A stretch of DNA of 64,000 nucleotides, from NCBI RefSeq assembly GCF_022565475.1, contig NZ_JAIUMR010000011.1, positions 39,953 through 103,952 of the forward strand, read 5' to 3'. This document shows positions 47,612 through 56,695 of the stretch, piece after piece. The stretch is from Aliidiomarina sp. (GTDB taxonomy: Bacteria; Pseudomonadota; Gammaproteobacteria; Enterobacterales; Alteromonadaceae). Position 1 is the first letter of the stretch, and every line of letters begins with the position of its first letter. The translations under genes and the position numbers were made by a program. Under the pieces are notes generated by a model. It was not told the DNA's origin. It was given only the letters and a program-made list of their open reading frames with translations, and made no database searches.

Positions 47612-48796
47612 CTAGCGTTCGTGCTGACTGATTGCATACACTCGGCCGGCAGCGTCTTGCACGATAATGCGGTCACCGGCTACCACAGGCGCTGCACGTA
47701 CCGGATCATCATTCAGTGACAAACGACCGACCAATTGGCCATCGTTACGATTAAACCAATGCACATAACCGAATCGATCAGCGGCAATTAAATACGAGCC
47801 CACATTCACTGGCTCGGTTACACTACGCAAATACAAGTCGGTGTTGCGCCATTGTTCAAGACCATTATTGCGATCGACTGCCACTAAATAGCTTTCCTGA
47901 TCAACCACAACAACCCGCGTTTGCACTTGTACTGGTGAGCGCCATGCCGCGTAATCACGTTTCCAAAGAACTTCACCGGTGCGCAAATCAAGCGCGGCAA
48001 GCTCGCCATTCTGAGCCGACAAATACATGGTACCTCCCACGATCAGTGGTGACCCGTCGGCGTCGACAATGCGCTCAAGTTCGGTTGAGCCGGTTGGCGT
48101 CGCGATTCGCTCTTCCCAAGCCATTTGACCTGTTTGCGCGATCAATACTACGACCTTACCCGTAGCACTGCCGTACATGACACCGCCACTTGCGATCGCT
48201 GGACGTGAAGTACCACGCAGTGAAAGGAGTGACACGTCATCTTCATGACGCCATTGAATTTCACCCGTCCGTGCCGCTAAGGCAACAACATAGCCGCTAC
48301 CTAAATGAACGACCACGCGACCGTCACCGACTGTCGGTGCCGACAAAACTTCGCCTGGAACTTTCTGTTCCCAAATCAGCTCACCATTGTCGCTATTCAG
48401 CGCCATCACTTTACCGTTTTCAGAACCGACAAACAGCATCGAGCCGGCGACCGCGAGGCCGCTAATGCGCGCGGGCTCGCCACGGAACCAACGATTCAGG
48501 ATGCCTCGGCGTCCACCGAAGTCAGCACGCCAGAGTTGACGGCCGTTGGCTGCATTGAGCGCGACCACGGTACCGTGACGATCAGCAACATAAATTGTCT
48601 CGTCCTGCACCACGGGTCGTAATTGTGAATAGTGCCCTTCAATGCCTTGTCCAACCCGCGTTTGCCATTCAATGCGACCTTCCACTGTGGTGGTGATCGG
48701 CTGCAGTTCTGCATGACGCGGGCCATCGTCAGACGATGAACACGCGGCAAGTAAAGCGGTTGCTGCGAACGCGGTAAGCCAACGTTTTAATACCAT
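47612..48796 (-). CDS. bamB: Outer membrane assembly lipoprotein BamB
   Basis: A 394-residue lipoprotein with lipobox LLAAC (Cys19) and an eight-bladed beta-propeller built of PQQ-like repeats (VVALNAANGRQLWRADFGG, VMALNSDNGELIWEQKV, LAALDLRTGEVLWKRDY). BamB binds BamA and aids outer membrane protein insertion. AGGA lies upstream of the ATG. It is next to yfgM and der in the conserved order. Confidence 0.96.
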   Translation of the reverse strand: MVLKRWLTAFAATALLAACSSSDDGPRHAELQPITTTVEGRIEWQTRVGQGIEGHYSQLRPVVQDETIYVADRHGTVVALNAANGRQLWRADFGGRRGILNRWFRGEPARISGLAVAGSMLFVGSENGKVMALNSDNGELIWEQKVPGEVLSAPTVGDGRVVVHLGSGYVVALAARTGEIQWRHEDDVSLLSLRGTSRPAIASGGVMYGSATGKVVVLIAQTGQMAWEERIATPTGSTELERIVDADGSPLIVGGTMYLSAQNGELAALDLRTGEVLWKRDYAAWRSPVQVQTRVVVVDQESYLVAVDRNNGLEQWRNTDLYLRSVTEPVNVGSYLIAADRFGYVHWFNRNDGQLVGRLSLNDDPVRAAPVVAGDRIIVQDAAGRVYAISQHER

Positions 48797-48798
48797 TA

Positions 48799-49416
48799 TT
48801 ATTGTCCTGCTAAATTATCGATTTTCATTTGCAGAGCTTGCGACGCTGTTTCTGCCTGCTCTGTTTGCGCTAGCAGGTACGACTCGCGAGCGGCGCTAAA
48901 GTTTCCACGCGCGTAAAGTAAATCACCACGAATTTCTGCAACAAGGCCACGATAGGCAGCTTGATTGATTGCACTTAAGTGCCGTTCTGCGTCATCAAAG
49001 TCGCCTTGCTCAATAGCAATACGGGCAATCCGCGTACGAATCAACGCCTGTAATTCAGACGATTTGACTTCCCCTAAGGCAGTTTCCAGCTCTTGTTTCG
49101 CGGCCGTGAGGTCGTTACCGAGAACCAATTTTTGCGCCAACTGTAAACGAATTAAACCCGCATGTTCAGTTCCGCTGACTTCTTCTAATAAGTTGCGGGC
49201 AATCCCTGGGGCTTCTTCTGGCGACGCTGCTTGTAAACGCTCGAGTGCGCGCTCATAGACAGCTGTACGCGCTTGTTGCGTTGCCACTTGATGATCGCTA
49301 TATGTGCGCCAGCCAAACAACGAACCTAAACCGATGACGACACCGGCAACAATCCATGGGCCGTAAGTTTTTATAAACTTTTTAATCTCTTCGACTTGTT
49401 GATCTTCATGTTCCAC
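48799..49416 (-). CDS. yfgM: YfgM-type ancillary SecYEG translocon subunit
   Basis: A 205-residue protein: short cytoplasmic N-terminus, transmembrane helix about 20-37 (PWIVAGVVIGLGSLFGW) and a periplasmic TPR-like domain. YfgM works with PpiD at SecYEG and hands substrates to periplasmic chaperones. The frame opens with TTG at 49440, but AGGAA lies 7 nt before the GTG at 49416, giving MEHEDQQVEEIKKF, which aligns with the start of E. coli YfgM (206 aa). It ends 2 bp before bamB. Confidence 0.93.
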   Translation of the reverse strand: MEHEDQQVEEIKKFIKTYGPWIVAGVVIGLGSLFGWRTYSDHQVATQQARTAVYERALERLQAASPEEAPGIARNLLEEVSGTEHAGLIRLQLAQKLVLGNDLTAAKQELETALGEVKSSELQALIRTRIARIAIEQGDFDDAERHLSAINQAAYRGLVAEIRGDLLYARGNFSAARESYLLAQTEQAETASQALQMKIDNLAGQ

Positions 49417-49429
49417 GGACTTCTTCCTC

Positions 49430-50707
49430 TTATTTTGCAACTAAAGCGCCAAGCACTTCAGTCAAGGCCGCATAGGTTAATGTTTCCTGCGCTTTCTCTT
49501 GGCGCAAATACTTAATTGTCACTTGTTCATTTTGCACTTCATCCGTGCCGAGAATCAATGCCAGCTCGGCACCGCTTTGATCCGCTTTCTTCATCTGCTT
49601 GGCGAACTTACCACCGCCGCAGTGTAACATAACTCTGAGACCGGTGACCTGATCACGTATCTGTTCAGCAAGCTGTTGCGCTGGAATTTCCGCGTCCTGA
49701 GTCGCCGCTAAAATATAGACATCGACTTCCCGAGGCAAGCTTTGTTGGTCAAGCTGCTCTAACATCAGGACTAGACGCTCCACACCCATCGCAAATCCTA
49801 CCGCCGGTGTCGCTTTGCCACCGAGTTGCTCGACCAAGCCATCATAGCGGCCGCCAGCGCACACTGTCCCTTGCGCGCCCAAGCTTTCAGTGACCCATTC
49901 GAACACCGTGCGATTGTAATAATCAAGACCGCGGACTAAGCGCTCGTTATGGACATAGCTTATGCCTGCCGCGTCTAGTCTGGCGCAAAGCTCAGCAAAG
50001 TGTACTCGCGATTCTTCGTCCCAGTATTCACTCAATTTCGGTGCTTGGGCCAACATCTCTGCCATGGCTGGGTTTTTTGAGTCCAGTATTCGCAGTGGGT
50101 TACTGTCGAGTCGGCGCACGCTATCTTCGTCCAGCACAGCACTGTGCTCACGCAGATACGCCGTCAATGCCTCCCGATACGCCGCTCGTGCAGCATTGGA
50201 CGCTAACGAATTTAGCTCTAAGGTGAGAAATTGACTAAGACCCAATTTCTTCCAGAGTCGTGCGGTCATCAAAATAAGTTCCGCATCGATATCGGGTCCT
50301 TGCAGACCAAATGTTTCGACACCGACCTGATGAAACTGACGATAACGCCCTTTCTGTGGACGCTCATGGCGGAACATCGGTCCCATGTACCACATTCGCC
50401 GAGTTTGGTTATACAGCAAACCATGTTCGTTACCAGCGCGCACACAACTGGCGGTCCCTTCTGGCCGCAAGGTTAGGCTGTCACCATTGCGATCGTCGAA
50501 GGTGTACATTTCTTTTTCTACGATATCGGTGACTTCACCAATGGAGCGCTTGAACAAATCAGTTTGCTCGACGATTGGCATCCGAATTTCACTATATCCA
50601 TAGCTTGCAAGCAAATCACGAATGACTGCTTCAAAATACTGCCAACGGCCTGTTTGTTCGGGAAGAATGTCGTTCATTCCGCGAATGGCTTGAATCTGCT
50701 TGGCCAC
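49430..50707 (-). CDS. hisS: Histidyl-tRNA synthetase
   Basis: A 425-residue class II synthetase with [13 protein letters not shown] at the N-terminus, motif 2 ([14 protein letters not shown]), the histidine-specific [15 protein letters not shown] and motif 3 (GFAMGVERL), then the anticodon-binding domain. The GTG at 50707 has AAGGAA upstream and gives the E. coli length (424); a longer frame exists but is not supported. It is followed directly by yfgM. Confidence 0.97.
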   Translation of the reverse strand: MAKQIQAIRGMNDILPEQTGRWQYFEAVIRDLLASYGYSEIRMPIVEQTDLFKRSIGEVTDIVEKEMYTFDDRNGDSLTLRPEGTASCVRAGNEHGLLYNQTRRMWYMGPMFRHERPQKGRYRQFHQVGVETFGLQGPDIDAELILMTARLWKKLGLSQFLTLELNSLASNAARAAYREALTAYLREHSAVLDEDSVRRLDSNPLRILDSKNPAMAEMLAQAPKLSEYWDEESRVHFAELCARLDAAGISYVHNERLVRGLDYYNRTVFEWVTESLGAQGTVCAGGRYDGLVEQLGGKATPAVGFAMGVERLVLMLEQLDQQSLPREVDVYILAATQDAEIPAQQLAEQIRDQVTGLRVMLHCGGGKFAKQMKKADQSGAELALILGTDEVQNEQVTIKYLRQEKAQETLTYAALTEVLGALVAK

Positions 50708-50826
50708 CTGATGATATTCCTTGGTTAAAAAATGACGGCTGCTATGGCACATTTTGTGCCAGCGCCGTCATCGAATTGAATCTGAGGGCTGATTATACGT
50801 ATTTCCGTGCTTGCGGTAAAATCGCG

Positions 50827-51948
50827 TTAATCGTCGACTTGCTGAACAGCAATCGACTGTTGTTTTTTCACCTTGGCGACATAATCACGAATTTGCGCTT
50901 CCAGATCATCAACAATATTCTGATTATCAATGCGCAGTTTCTGACGTTGCCCATCCTTGTAAAAGCCACTTTTATTCTTCGCACCCGCTAAGCCAATATT
51001 CGCGACCATCGCCTCACCAGGGCCATTGACCACACAACCAATGACGGACACATCCAGTGCTGTGGTGATGTCTTCTAAGCGCTGTTCAAGCGCATTGACC
51101 GTGGCAATTACGTCAAACTCCTGACGCGAACAACTCGGACAAGCGATAAAGTTAATGCCACGACTGCGAATTCTTAGTGATTTAAGAATATCAAAGCCAA
51201 CTTTCACTTCTTCCACCGGATCCGCGGCCAACGATACCCGTAACGTGTCGCCGATCCCTTCACTGAGGAGCATACCCAAACCAATCGCCGATTTGACCGC
51301 ACCGGCCCGAGCGCCGCCTGCTTCAGTAATGCCAAGGTGCAAGGGTTGGTCGATTTGCTGCGAAAGCAGTCGATACGCATCGACTGCCAAAAATACGTCT
51401 GACGCTTTCACGCTCACTTTAAAGTTTTCAAAGTTATAGCGATGCAGAATATCAACATGGCGCATCGCTGACTCAACTAGTGCCGCACCGGTCGGCTCAC
51501 CATATTTTTCTTGAATATCTTTCTCTAGTGATCCCGCGTTCACGCCGATCCGAATCGGAATGTTGTAATCTTTTGCTGCTTCAATAACCGCACGAATCCG
51601 ATCCTCATGACCGATATTACCCGGATTAATGCGCAGACAATCGACGCCATATTCAGCTACTTTTAACGCTATGCGATAATCAAAGTGGATATCAGCAACC
51701 AACGGAACTTCAACCCGTTGCTTAATTAATTTAAATGCTTCAGCGGCATCCATAGTCGGGACCGAAACACGAACGATATCGGCGCCGGCAGCAACAATGC
51801 GTTCTATTTGCGCAACGGTTGCATCGACATCGGTTGTTAACGTGTTCGTCATCGATTGCACAGCAATTGGCGCACCATCACCAATCGGCACATTTCCGAC
51901 GTAAATTCGGCGAGTTTTCTTGCGGGTAATCGGGGACGGGTGAGTCAT
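50827..51948 (-). CDS. ispG: 4-hydroxy-3-methylbut-2-enyl diphosphate synthase (GcpE)
   Basis: A 373-residue [4Fe-4S] enzyme of the MEP isoprenoid pathway converting MEcPP to HMBPP. Cluster ligands are Cys270 and Cys273 in [10 protein letters not shown] and the Cys of [13 protein letters not shown] (about 305), plus the conserved Glu that follows. The TIM-barrel N-terminal domain ([15 protein letters not shown]) is intact. Length equals E. coli IspG (372). It depends on clusters from the isc operon encoded at 56.3-61.8 kb. Confidence 0.97.
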   Translation of the reverse strand: MTHPSPITRKKTRRIYVGNVPIGDGAPIAVQSMTNTLTTDVDATVAQIERIVAAGADIVRVSVPTMDAAEAFKLIKQRVEVPLVADIHFDYRIALKVAEYGVDCLRINPGNIGHEDRIRAVIEAAKDYNIPIRIGVNAGSLEKDIQEKYGEPTGAALVESAMRHVDILHRYNFENFKVSVKASDVFLAVDAYRLLSQQIDQPLHLGITEAGGARAGAVKSAIGLGMLLSEGIGDTLRVSLAADPVEEVKVGFDILKSLRIRSRGINFIACPSCSRQEFDVIATVNALEQRLEDITTALDVSVIGCVVNGPGEAMVANIGLAGAKNKSGFYKDGQRQKLRIDNQNIVDDLEAQIRDYVAKVKKQQSIAVQQVDD

Positions 51949-51984
51949 TATTTTACTGCTCTAAAATAGGAAAGTTACTCGATG

Positions 51985-53055
51985 TTACTCTTCCGGCACC
52001 TGTAAACGGGCAACGCGGCCACCACCAAATGCACTTAAATCAACTTTTTCGCCTAAGTAATAAATGTCCACTAAATGCGGCGCACCTAGGGTAATACTAT
52101 AGGGTTCCTTACCAGCCAACGGCATAATATAGTCTTTCACTTTCACACCAAAGGCTAACGGCTCGCCGTCTGCATCTTCAATGCGAACCCAGCTATCACC
52201 ATGAAAAACGAACACTAATGGGTGACTCGCAAGCGCAGTCGCCAAATTCAATTCTTCTGTTGCAGGTGCGCTTGTTGCTGAGTTTGTGGCGTTTTGCGAG
52301 CTCGTCACCGCTGGCGTCGATACTTGTTCTGCGGCGTCAGTCACAATGCCTTGTGCAGATTCAGCCAAATCCTCTGCAGCTTGATTCGCTGCGGCAGTCA
52401 ACTCGCCGCGCGTTGGTAATTCAGTTGCTGCACCAGCGGCTAACTCGTCCGTGGTCGTTAGGGATTCAGGCTCTTCGTGACCAAGTTCGGATGATTGCGG
52501 TTCTACCGACCATTCATCAGCAGCATTATTGTATGCCTCCGCATCGGTATTGCTTACCACAGCCGCTGTTGGTTGCTGGGTTTCGGCGGCACTGGATTGA
52601 TTCGCACCGTTTTTGTCTTCCAAAAACTGCTGCCAAACAAACACAGCGACCGAGCCAATCAAAATGATGACAATAATCCATGTCAAAATCATCAGCTTAT
52701 TATCTTGAGACTCAATGCTGGTTTTCTTCGAAAAACTCTGCATAGTGCTCTGGGTGACTTCTTCAGACCCCTGAGTGCGCTTGTAAGCGTCCATGATCTC
52801 AGACTCAGAAATTTGCAACAGTTTCGCATACGCACGCAGATACCCGCGTACATAGGTGCCACCGGCCTGACCATCGAAATGATCATTCTCTAAATCTTGA
52901 ATTAATTGTTGACGGAGTCGCAACCGGTCTGCCACCTGAAGTACAGTGAGGCCCGCTTGCTCACGCGCAGCGCGAAGCAGTTCACCAGACGTCGGCAACG
53001 CAGCTTCAGCCGCTTCCTCTTGTTGTTGTTCTTGGTCGTCGTTTAATTGGGTCAT
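51985..53055 (-). CDS. rodZ: RodZ cytoskeletal/cell shape protein
   Basis: A 356-residue bitopic protein with a helix-turn-helix domain (about 22-95, GELLRAAREQAGLTVLQVAD) that binds MreB, a transmembrane helix at 121-141 (LMILTWIIVIILIGSVAVFV), a low-complexity Ala/Glu/Thr-rich periplasmic linker (about 150-265) and the C-terminal DUF4115 beta domain (about 270-350, GDSWVRIEDADG). It couples MreB to wall synthesis. A pilF/pilW gene, often present between rlmN and rodZ in Shewanella and Vibrio, is absent here; the gap is 57 bp. Confidence 0.94.
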   Translation of the reverse strand: MTQLNDDQEQQQEEAAEAALPTSGELLRAAREQAGLTVLQVADRLRLRQQLIQDLENDHFDGQAGGTYVRGYLRAYAKLLQISESEIMDAYKRTQGSEEVTQSTMQSFSKKTSIESQDNKLMILTWIIVIILIGSVAVFVWQQFLEDKNGANQSSAAETQQPTAAVVSNTDAEAYNNAADEWSVEPQSSELGHEEPESLTTTDELAAGAATELPTRGELTAAANQAAEDLAESAQGIVTDAAEQVSTPAVTSSQNATNSATSAPATEELNLATALASHPLVFVFHGDSWVRIEDADGEPLAFGVKVKDYIMPLAGKEPYSITLGAPHLVDIYYLGEKVDLSAFGGGRVARLQVPEE

Positions 53056-53112
53056 GATTGCCTGAGGTAATGTTCGTTAATGCTATCCATAGCAAAAAGA
53101 AAGACTCTAGAG

Positions 53113-54249
53113 CTAACCGACCATATTTATGTTAATCGGTTCCCCAGATTTTTGTTTTTGTTGCCGTTTTATCAGTCGCTTCGTCCGGTCAACCACATCG
53201 CCGACTAGTTGTCCGCACGCTGCGTCTATATCGTCTCCGCGAGTTTTCCTTACGATAACGGTATATCCGTAATCCATCAACACTTTTGAGAAACGATCAA
53301 TACGAGAATTACTTGAACGCCCATAATCAGACCCCGGAAATGGGTTAAACGGAATCAGATTAATCTTGCTCGGCGTGTCTTTCAGCATTTTCGCCAACTG
53401 ATGCGCTTGGTCTGTTGAGTCATTAATATGATCTAACATCACGTACTCGACCGTCACTTTCGTTTGCGCTTTTGACCGCTCTACATAACGTCGCGAAGAC
53501 GCTAAAAATTCTTCAATTGGGTATTTTTTATTGATCGGCACAATCTCGTCACGTAGTTCATTCGTTGGCGCATGGAGAGAAATAGCAAGAGCCACATCAA
53601 TTTGATCAACCAGCTTGTCCAGCGCTGGTACAACACCCGATGTACTTAAGGTCACTCGACGCTTGGATAAACCAAAGCCGAAATCTTCCATCATGAGTTC
53701 CATCGCCGGAACAACGTTTTTCACGTTGAGCAAAGGTTCTCCCATACCCATCATGACGACATTAGTTACAGCTTTGACATTAGTTTCACCAAATGGACCT
53801 AATAATTTATTCACTCGCCAAACTTGGCCAATGATTTCAGAAACTTTTAAGTTACGGTTAAAGCCCTGTTGTCCAGTCGAACAGAATGTACATTCAAGAG
53901 CACATCCCACCTGCGAGCTTACGCACAACGTGGCACGGTCATCTTCAGGAATCCAAACCGACTCAACTTCTTGACCGTCTTCCAGCTCCATCGCAAACTT
54001 GATCGTCCCATCCGCAGACTGCTGCTGGGTTTTGATCACTGGTGCTTTCACTTCAGCGACTTCTTTCAACTTTGCCCGCAATGCTTTGTTGAGGTTTGTC
54101 ATTTCATCGAAGTCGTCAATGCAGTAATGATACAACCATTTCATCACCTGATCCGCACGGAACGGCTTTTCACCTAAGTCGGCAAAAAAGTCTCGAATCC
54201 CCTGACGGTTCAAGTCGAGTAAATTAATCTTTTTGGTTTCGGTTGTCAT
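53113..54249 (-). CDS. rlmN: Dual-specificity RNA methyltransferase RlmN
   Basis: A 378-residue radical SAM enzyme with cluster motif CALECTFC (Cys116, Cys120, Cys123), the SAM-binding GMGEPLLN, and the conserved mechanistic Cys near the C-terminus (DIDAACGQL). It methylates A2503 of 23S rRNA and A37 of some tRNAs. Placed between ndk and rodZ as in E. coli. Confidence 0.97.
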   Translation of the reverse strand: MTTETKKINLLDLNRQGIRDFFADLGEKPFRADQVMKWLYHYCIDDFDEMTNLNKALRAKLKEVAEVKAPVIKTQQQSADGTIKFAMELEDGQEVESVWIPEDDRATLCVSSQVGCALECTFCSTGQQGFNRNLKVSEIIGQVWRVNKLLGPFGETNVKAVTNVVMMGMGEPLLNVKNVVPAMELMMEDFGFGLSKRRVTLSTSGVVPALDKLVDQIDVALAISLHAPTNELRDEIVPINKKYPIEEFLASSRRYVERSKAQTKVTVEYVMLDHINDSTDQAHQLAKMLKDTPSKINLIPFNPFPGSDYGRSSNSRIDRFSKVLMDYGYTVIVRKTRGDDIDAACGQLVGDVVDRTKRLIKRQQKQKSGEPININMVG

Positions 54250-54291
54250 ACTGGCGACCTCATACTTACCTAAATCTTACATTGGTCTGGC

Positions 54292-54317
54292 AAAAAAGGG
54301 GCGCAAAGCCCCTTTTT
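54292..54317 (-). terminator. Rho-independent terminator after ndk
   Basis: AAAAAGGGGC and GCCCCTTTTT form a 10-bp stem with a 5-nt loop, flanked by an A-run and a T-run. It lies 29 bp after the ndk stop and before rlmN on the same strand, so it separates the two transcripts. Confidence 0.92.
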
Positions 54318-54345
54318 GTTCAGCTTGCTAACGCTAAATTATAGC

Positions 54346-54777
54346 TTAGCGAGTGCGTGCGCACACTTCTTCGTCAGAGAAGAAATAAGCGATTTCACGC
54401 GCAGCAGACTCAACCGCGTCAGAACCGTGTACCGCGTTCTCGTCAATCGTCTCTGCGAAGTCTGCACGTAACGTGCCTGCAGCAGCTTCTTGTGGGTTGG
54501 TTGCACCCATGATTTCACGGTTTTTACGAACCGCGTCTTCACCTTCTAACGCCATTACGACGATTGGGCCAGACGTCATGAACTCAACCAAAGCGCCGAA
54601 GAAAGGACGCTCTTTATGCTCAGCATAAAAACCTTCCGCTTGTTCTTTGCTTAAGTGCATCATTTTCTGACCAACGATACGTAAACCTGAAGTTTCAAAA
54701 CGGTTTACAATAGCGCCGATCACGTTTTTAGCGACCGCGTCAGGCTTGATAATCGAAAGAGTACGTTCCAAAGCCAT
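54346..54777 (-). CDS. ndk: Nucleoside diphosphate kinase
   Basis: A 143-residue enzyme, the same length as E. coli Ndk, transferring the gamma-phosphate between nucleotides through a phospho-histidine in [24 protein letters not shown] and the Kpn-loop region are conserved. ATG 54777 is preceded by AGGAG. A TATAAT on the minus strand at about 54868-54873 may be its -10. Confidence 0.98.
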   Translation of the reverse strand: MALERTLSIIKPDAVAKNVIGAIVNRFETSGLRIVGQKMMHLSKEQAEGFYAEHKERPFFGALVEFMTSGPIVVMALEGEDAVRKNREIMGATNPQEAAAGTLRADFAETIDENAVHGSDAVESAAREIAYFFSDEEVCARTR

Positions 54778-55004
54778 TGTTTGCTCCTGATAAGTGTGTT
54801 TGACTCGAAACTTGCTGTTCACAACAGGAAGTGTTCGGTCTGACAAGTGGTTAAAAAAGACGCGCGGATTATACGTGATTTAGAGAAAATTTCCCACTAA
54901 ATTTGAGATTTAGCAGCGCAAACAAAAAGAAAGCTTGGCAAAGTTGTATAACTCAGTTATTTTAGACGTCTAGATGGTTATTTGTAGTCAATATAGAGGC
55001 ATTC

Positions 55005-55550
55005 ATGGCAGTTAAGCAACAACAAGCCACCCTAGCCGGCGGCTGTTTCTGGTGTATCGAGTCCGCATTCAACCAAGTTCACGGCGTTATCGACGCCGAG
55101 CCCGGCTATGCCGGTGGGCAAACCGAGAACCCCAGCTACGAAGCTGTCTGCACCGGTGAAACCGGACACGCTGAAGTTGTGCGAATTAACTTCAATCCAG
55201 ACGAAATCAGCTTTCGCCAGATTCTCGAAATCTTTTTTGCCCTTCACGATCCAACGCAGTTGAATCGCCAAGGCAATGACATCGGCAGCCAATACCGCTC
55301 CGCCGTGTTTTTCCACGACGACAACCAACGTCAAGAAGCCGAAGTAATCATCGCCGAAATCAACGCCGAACAAATCTACGGCAACAACCCCGTCGTCACC
55401 CTCGTCGAACCACTCTCAACCTATTACGCCGCCGAGGAATACCACCGCGACTACTTCGCCCGCAACCCACAAAACCAATACTGCCAAGCCGTAGTCTCCC
55501 CCAAACTCGCCAAGTTCCGCAAAACCTTCGCCGCCAAGCTCAAAGCCTAA
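55005..55550 (+). CDS. msrA: Peptide methionine sulfoxide reductase A
   Basis: A 181-residue MsrA with the active site GCFWC (nucleophile Cys14), followed by YAGGQTENPSYEAVCTGETGHAEV and the LNRQGNDIGSQYRSAVFF motif. It reduces the S-epimer of methionine sulfoxide in oxidised proteins. The C-terminal part is recycled by thioredoxin. GAGGC precedes the ATG. Immediately after the stop, the arm of palindrome locus 1d begins. Confidence 0.97.
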   Translation: MAVKQQQATLAGGCFWCIESAFNQVHGVIDAEPGYAGGQTENPSYEAVCTGETGHAEVVRINFNPDEISFRQILEIFFALHDPTQLNRQGNDIGSQYRSAVFFHDDNQRQEAEVIIAEINAEQIYGNNPVVTLVEPLSTYYAAEEYHRDYFARNPQNQYCQAVVSPKLAKFRKTFAAKLKA

Positions 55551-55556
55551 GGCGGC

Positions 55557-55758
55557 TTTCGCTGCTGGCTCCGAGCTGGGCTGCGAGGCGGTGGCTGCTT
55601 TCGCTGCGTCGAGGTGGGTTTTTCAGAGACGCCGTAAACCCATCCATGGGGGCTTGGATGCCGCATCCATGCGGCATACACTCTGAAAACCCCACCTACG
55701 ACTCCGCTAGCGCCTATGCCACCACTTCGCACCCTACTCTTACATAGGCAGCGAAAAC
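55557..55758. repeat. Composite palindrome locus 1d (family 1 core 55624-55685, subtype A)
   Basis: The 62-nt core is identical to copy 1a except for one base. Arms: GAGGTGGGTTTTTCAGAG on the left and CTCTGAAAACCCCACCTAC on the right; then GCGAGGCGGTGGC against GCCACCACTTCGC, and TTTCGCTGC at 55558 against GCAGCGAAA at about 55749-55757. It starts 7 bp after the msrA stop. The following bases to about 55948 show no gene, terminator or clear repeat. Confidence 0.88.
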
Positions 55759-55948
55759 ACCACCTACTCGCAACCTACACTGGCTTAAGCATGCGAAAGC
55801 TGGACCACACCCTAACCGGCACGAACTCAGAAGGCAAAAGCCCTACCGCGACAACTCGAAAGCGATCTCCTCGCTGGTAACTCTGAGCGCAAATGGAGTA
55901 CAACACGCCGCAACGCTCTTGTGGCTGGAGTGTGACTGCTGGATTAGG

Positions 55949-56334
55949 GCTTGGCTGCAGGCTTGAAACGGCTGTCGGGTTAGAGCTTGGCTGTAGGAAC
56001 AAAGCGGCTGCCGAGTTAGGGTTTGGCTGCAGGATCGAAGCGGCTGTCGGGTTAGAGCTTGGCTGCAGGCTCGGAGCGGCTGTCAGGGGTAGGTTTAGGG
56101 ATGGCAGAGTATATGAGGCATGGATGCCGAATATAAGCCCCCATGGATGGGTTCACGGCGTCTCTGACATCCCTAAACCTATCTCTGGCAAGCCAGCGCA
56201 GAACCATAGCCAAGTCCTAACCCGGCAAGCCAGCGTAGAGCCACAGCCAAGTCCTAACCCGGCAAGCCAGCGCAGAGCCACAGCCAAGCCCTTGCCCGGC
56301 AAGCCAGCGTAGAGCCATAGCCAAGCACTGTGCC
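55949..56334. repeat. Composite palindrome locus 1e: 36/37-bp unit arms around a family 1 core
   Basis: Four 36-bp units (55949, 55985, 56021, 56057; GCTTGGCTGCAGG... GGGTTAGA) lie left of a subtype B core (56105-56166). Four 37-bp units (56187, 56224, 56261, 56298; GGCAAGCCAGCGYAGAG... CCTAACCC) lie to its right and are inverted homologues of the left ones. Near the core GGTTTAGGGATG pairs with CATCCCTAAACC. The result is a hairpin of nearly 400 nt with modular arms, ending 12 bp before the fdx stop. Confidence 0.88.
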
Positions 56335-56346
56335 GGCGAGCGGTGT

Positions 56347-56685
56347 TTAGTGGTTTTCGGAGACCATGTTGACGGTGTATTTGGGGATTTCGACGACGAG
56401 ATCTTCGTCATCGACGATGGCTTGGCAGCTGAGGCGTGATTCCGGTTCGAGGCCCCAAGCTTTGTCGAGCATGTCGTCTTCAAGTTCATCGGACTCATTG
56501 AGGGAGTCGAAACCTTCGCGGACGATGACGTGGCAGGTGGTACAGGCACAGCTTTTTTCGCAGGCGTGTTCGATACCGATGCCGTTACGCAGAGCAACGT
56601 CGAGTACTGTGTCACCTTTTGCGGCGTCGAGGGCTGCGCCCTCTGGGCAAAGTTCGTGGTGAGGAAGAAAAATAATCTTTGGCAT
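56347..56685 (-). CDS. fdx: ISC-type [2Fe-2S] ferredoxin
   Basis: A 112-residue adrenodoxin-type ferredoxin with cluster ligands Cys42, Cys48, Cys51 and Cys87, the same positions as in E. coli Fdx. It supplies electrons for cluster assembly on IscU. It is the last gene of the isc operon here; no iscX-like frame follows, only palindrome locus 1e. It starts 10 bp after hscA. Confidence 0.97.
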   Translation of the reverse strand: MPKIIFLPHHELCPEGAALDAAKGDTVLDVALRNGIGIEHACEKSCACTTCHVIVREGFDSLNESDELEDDMLDKAWGLEPESRLSCQAIVDDEDLVVEIPKYTVNMVSENH

Positions 56686-56695
56686 AGGTTACACC

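Noticed and set aside
15836..56166. Integron attC sites as an explanation of the palindromes
   Set aside because: No integrase, no RYYYAAC/GTTRRRY core sites and no cassette arrangement; the conserved part is the centre, not the ends.
55893..56312. Open frame of 139 codons with repeating GLGCRLEAAVGLELGCR-like sequence
   Set aside because: It translates the 36-bp units and the core of locus 1e; it has no ribosome binding site and no family, and the DNA-level inverted repeat explains it fully.
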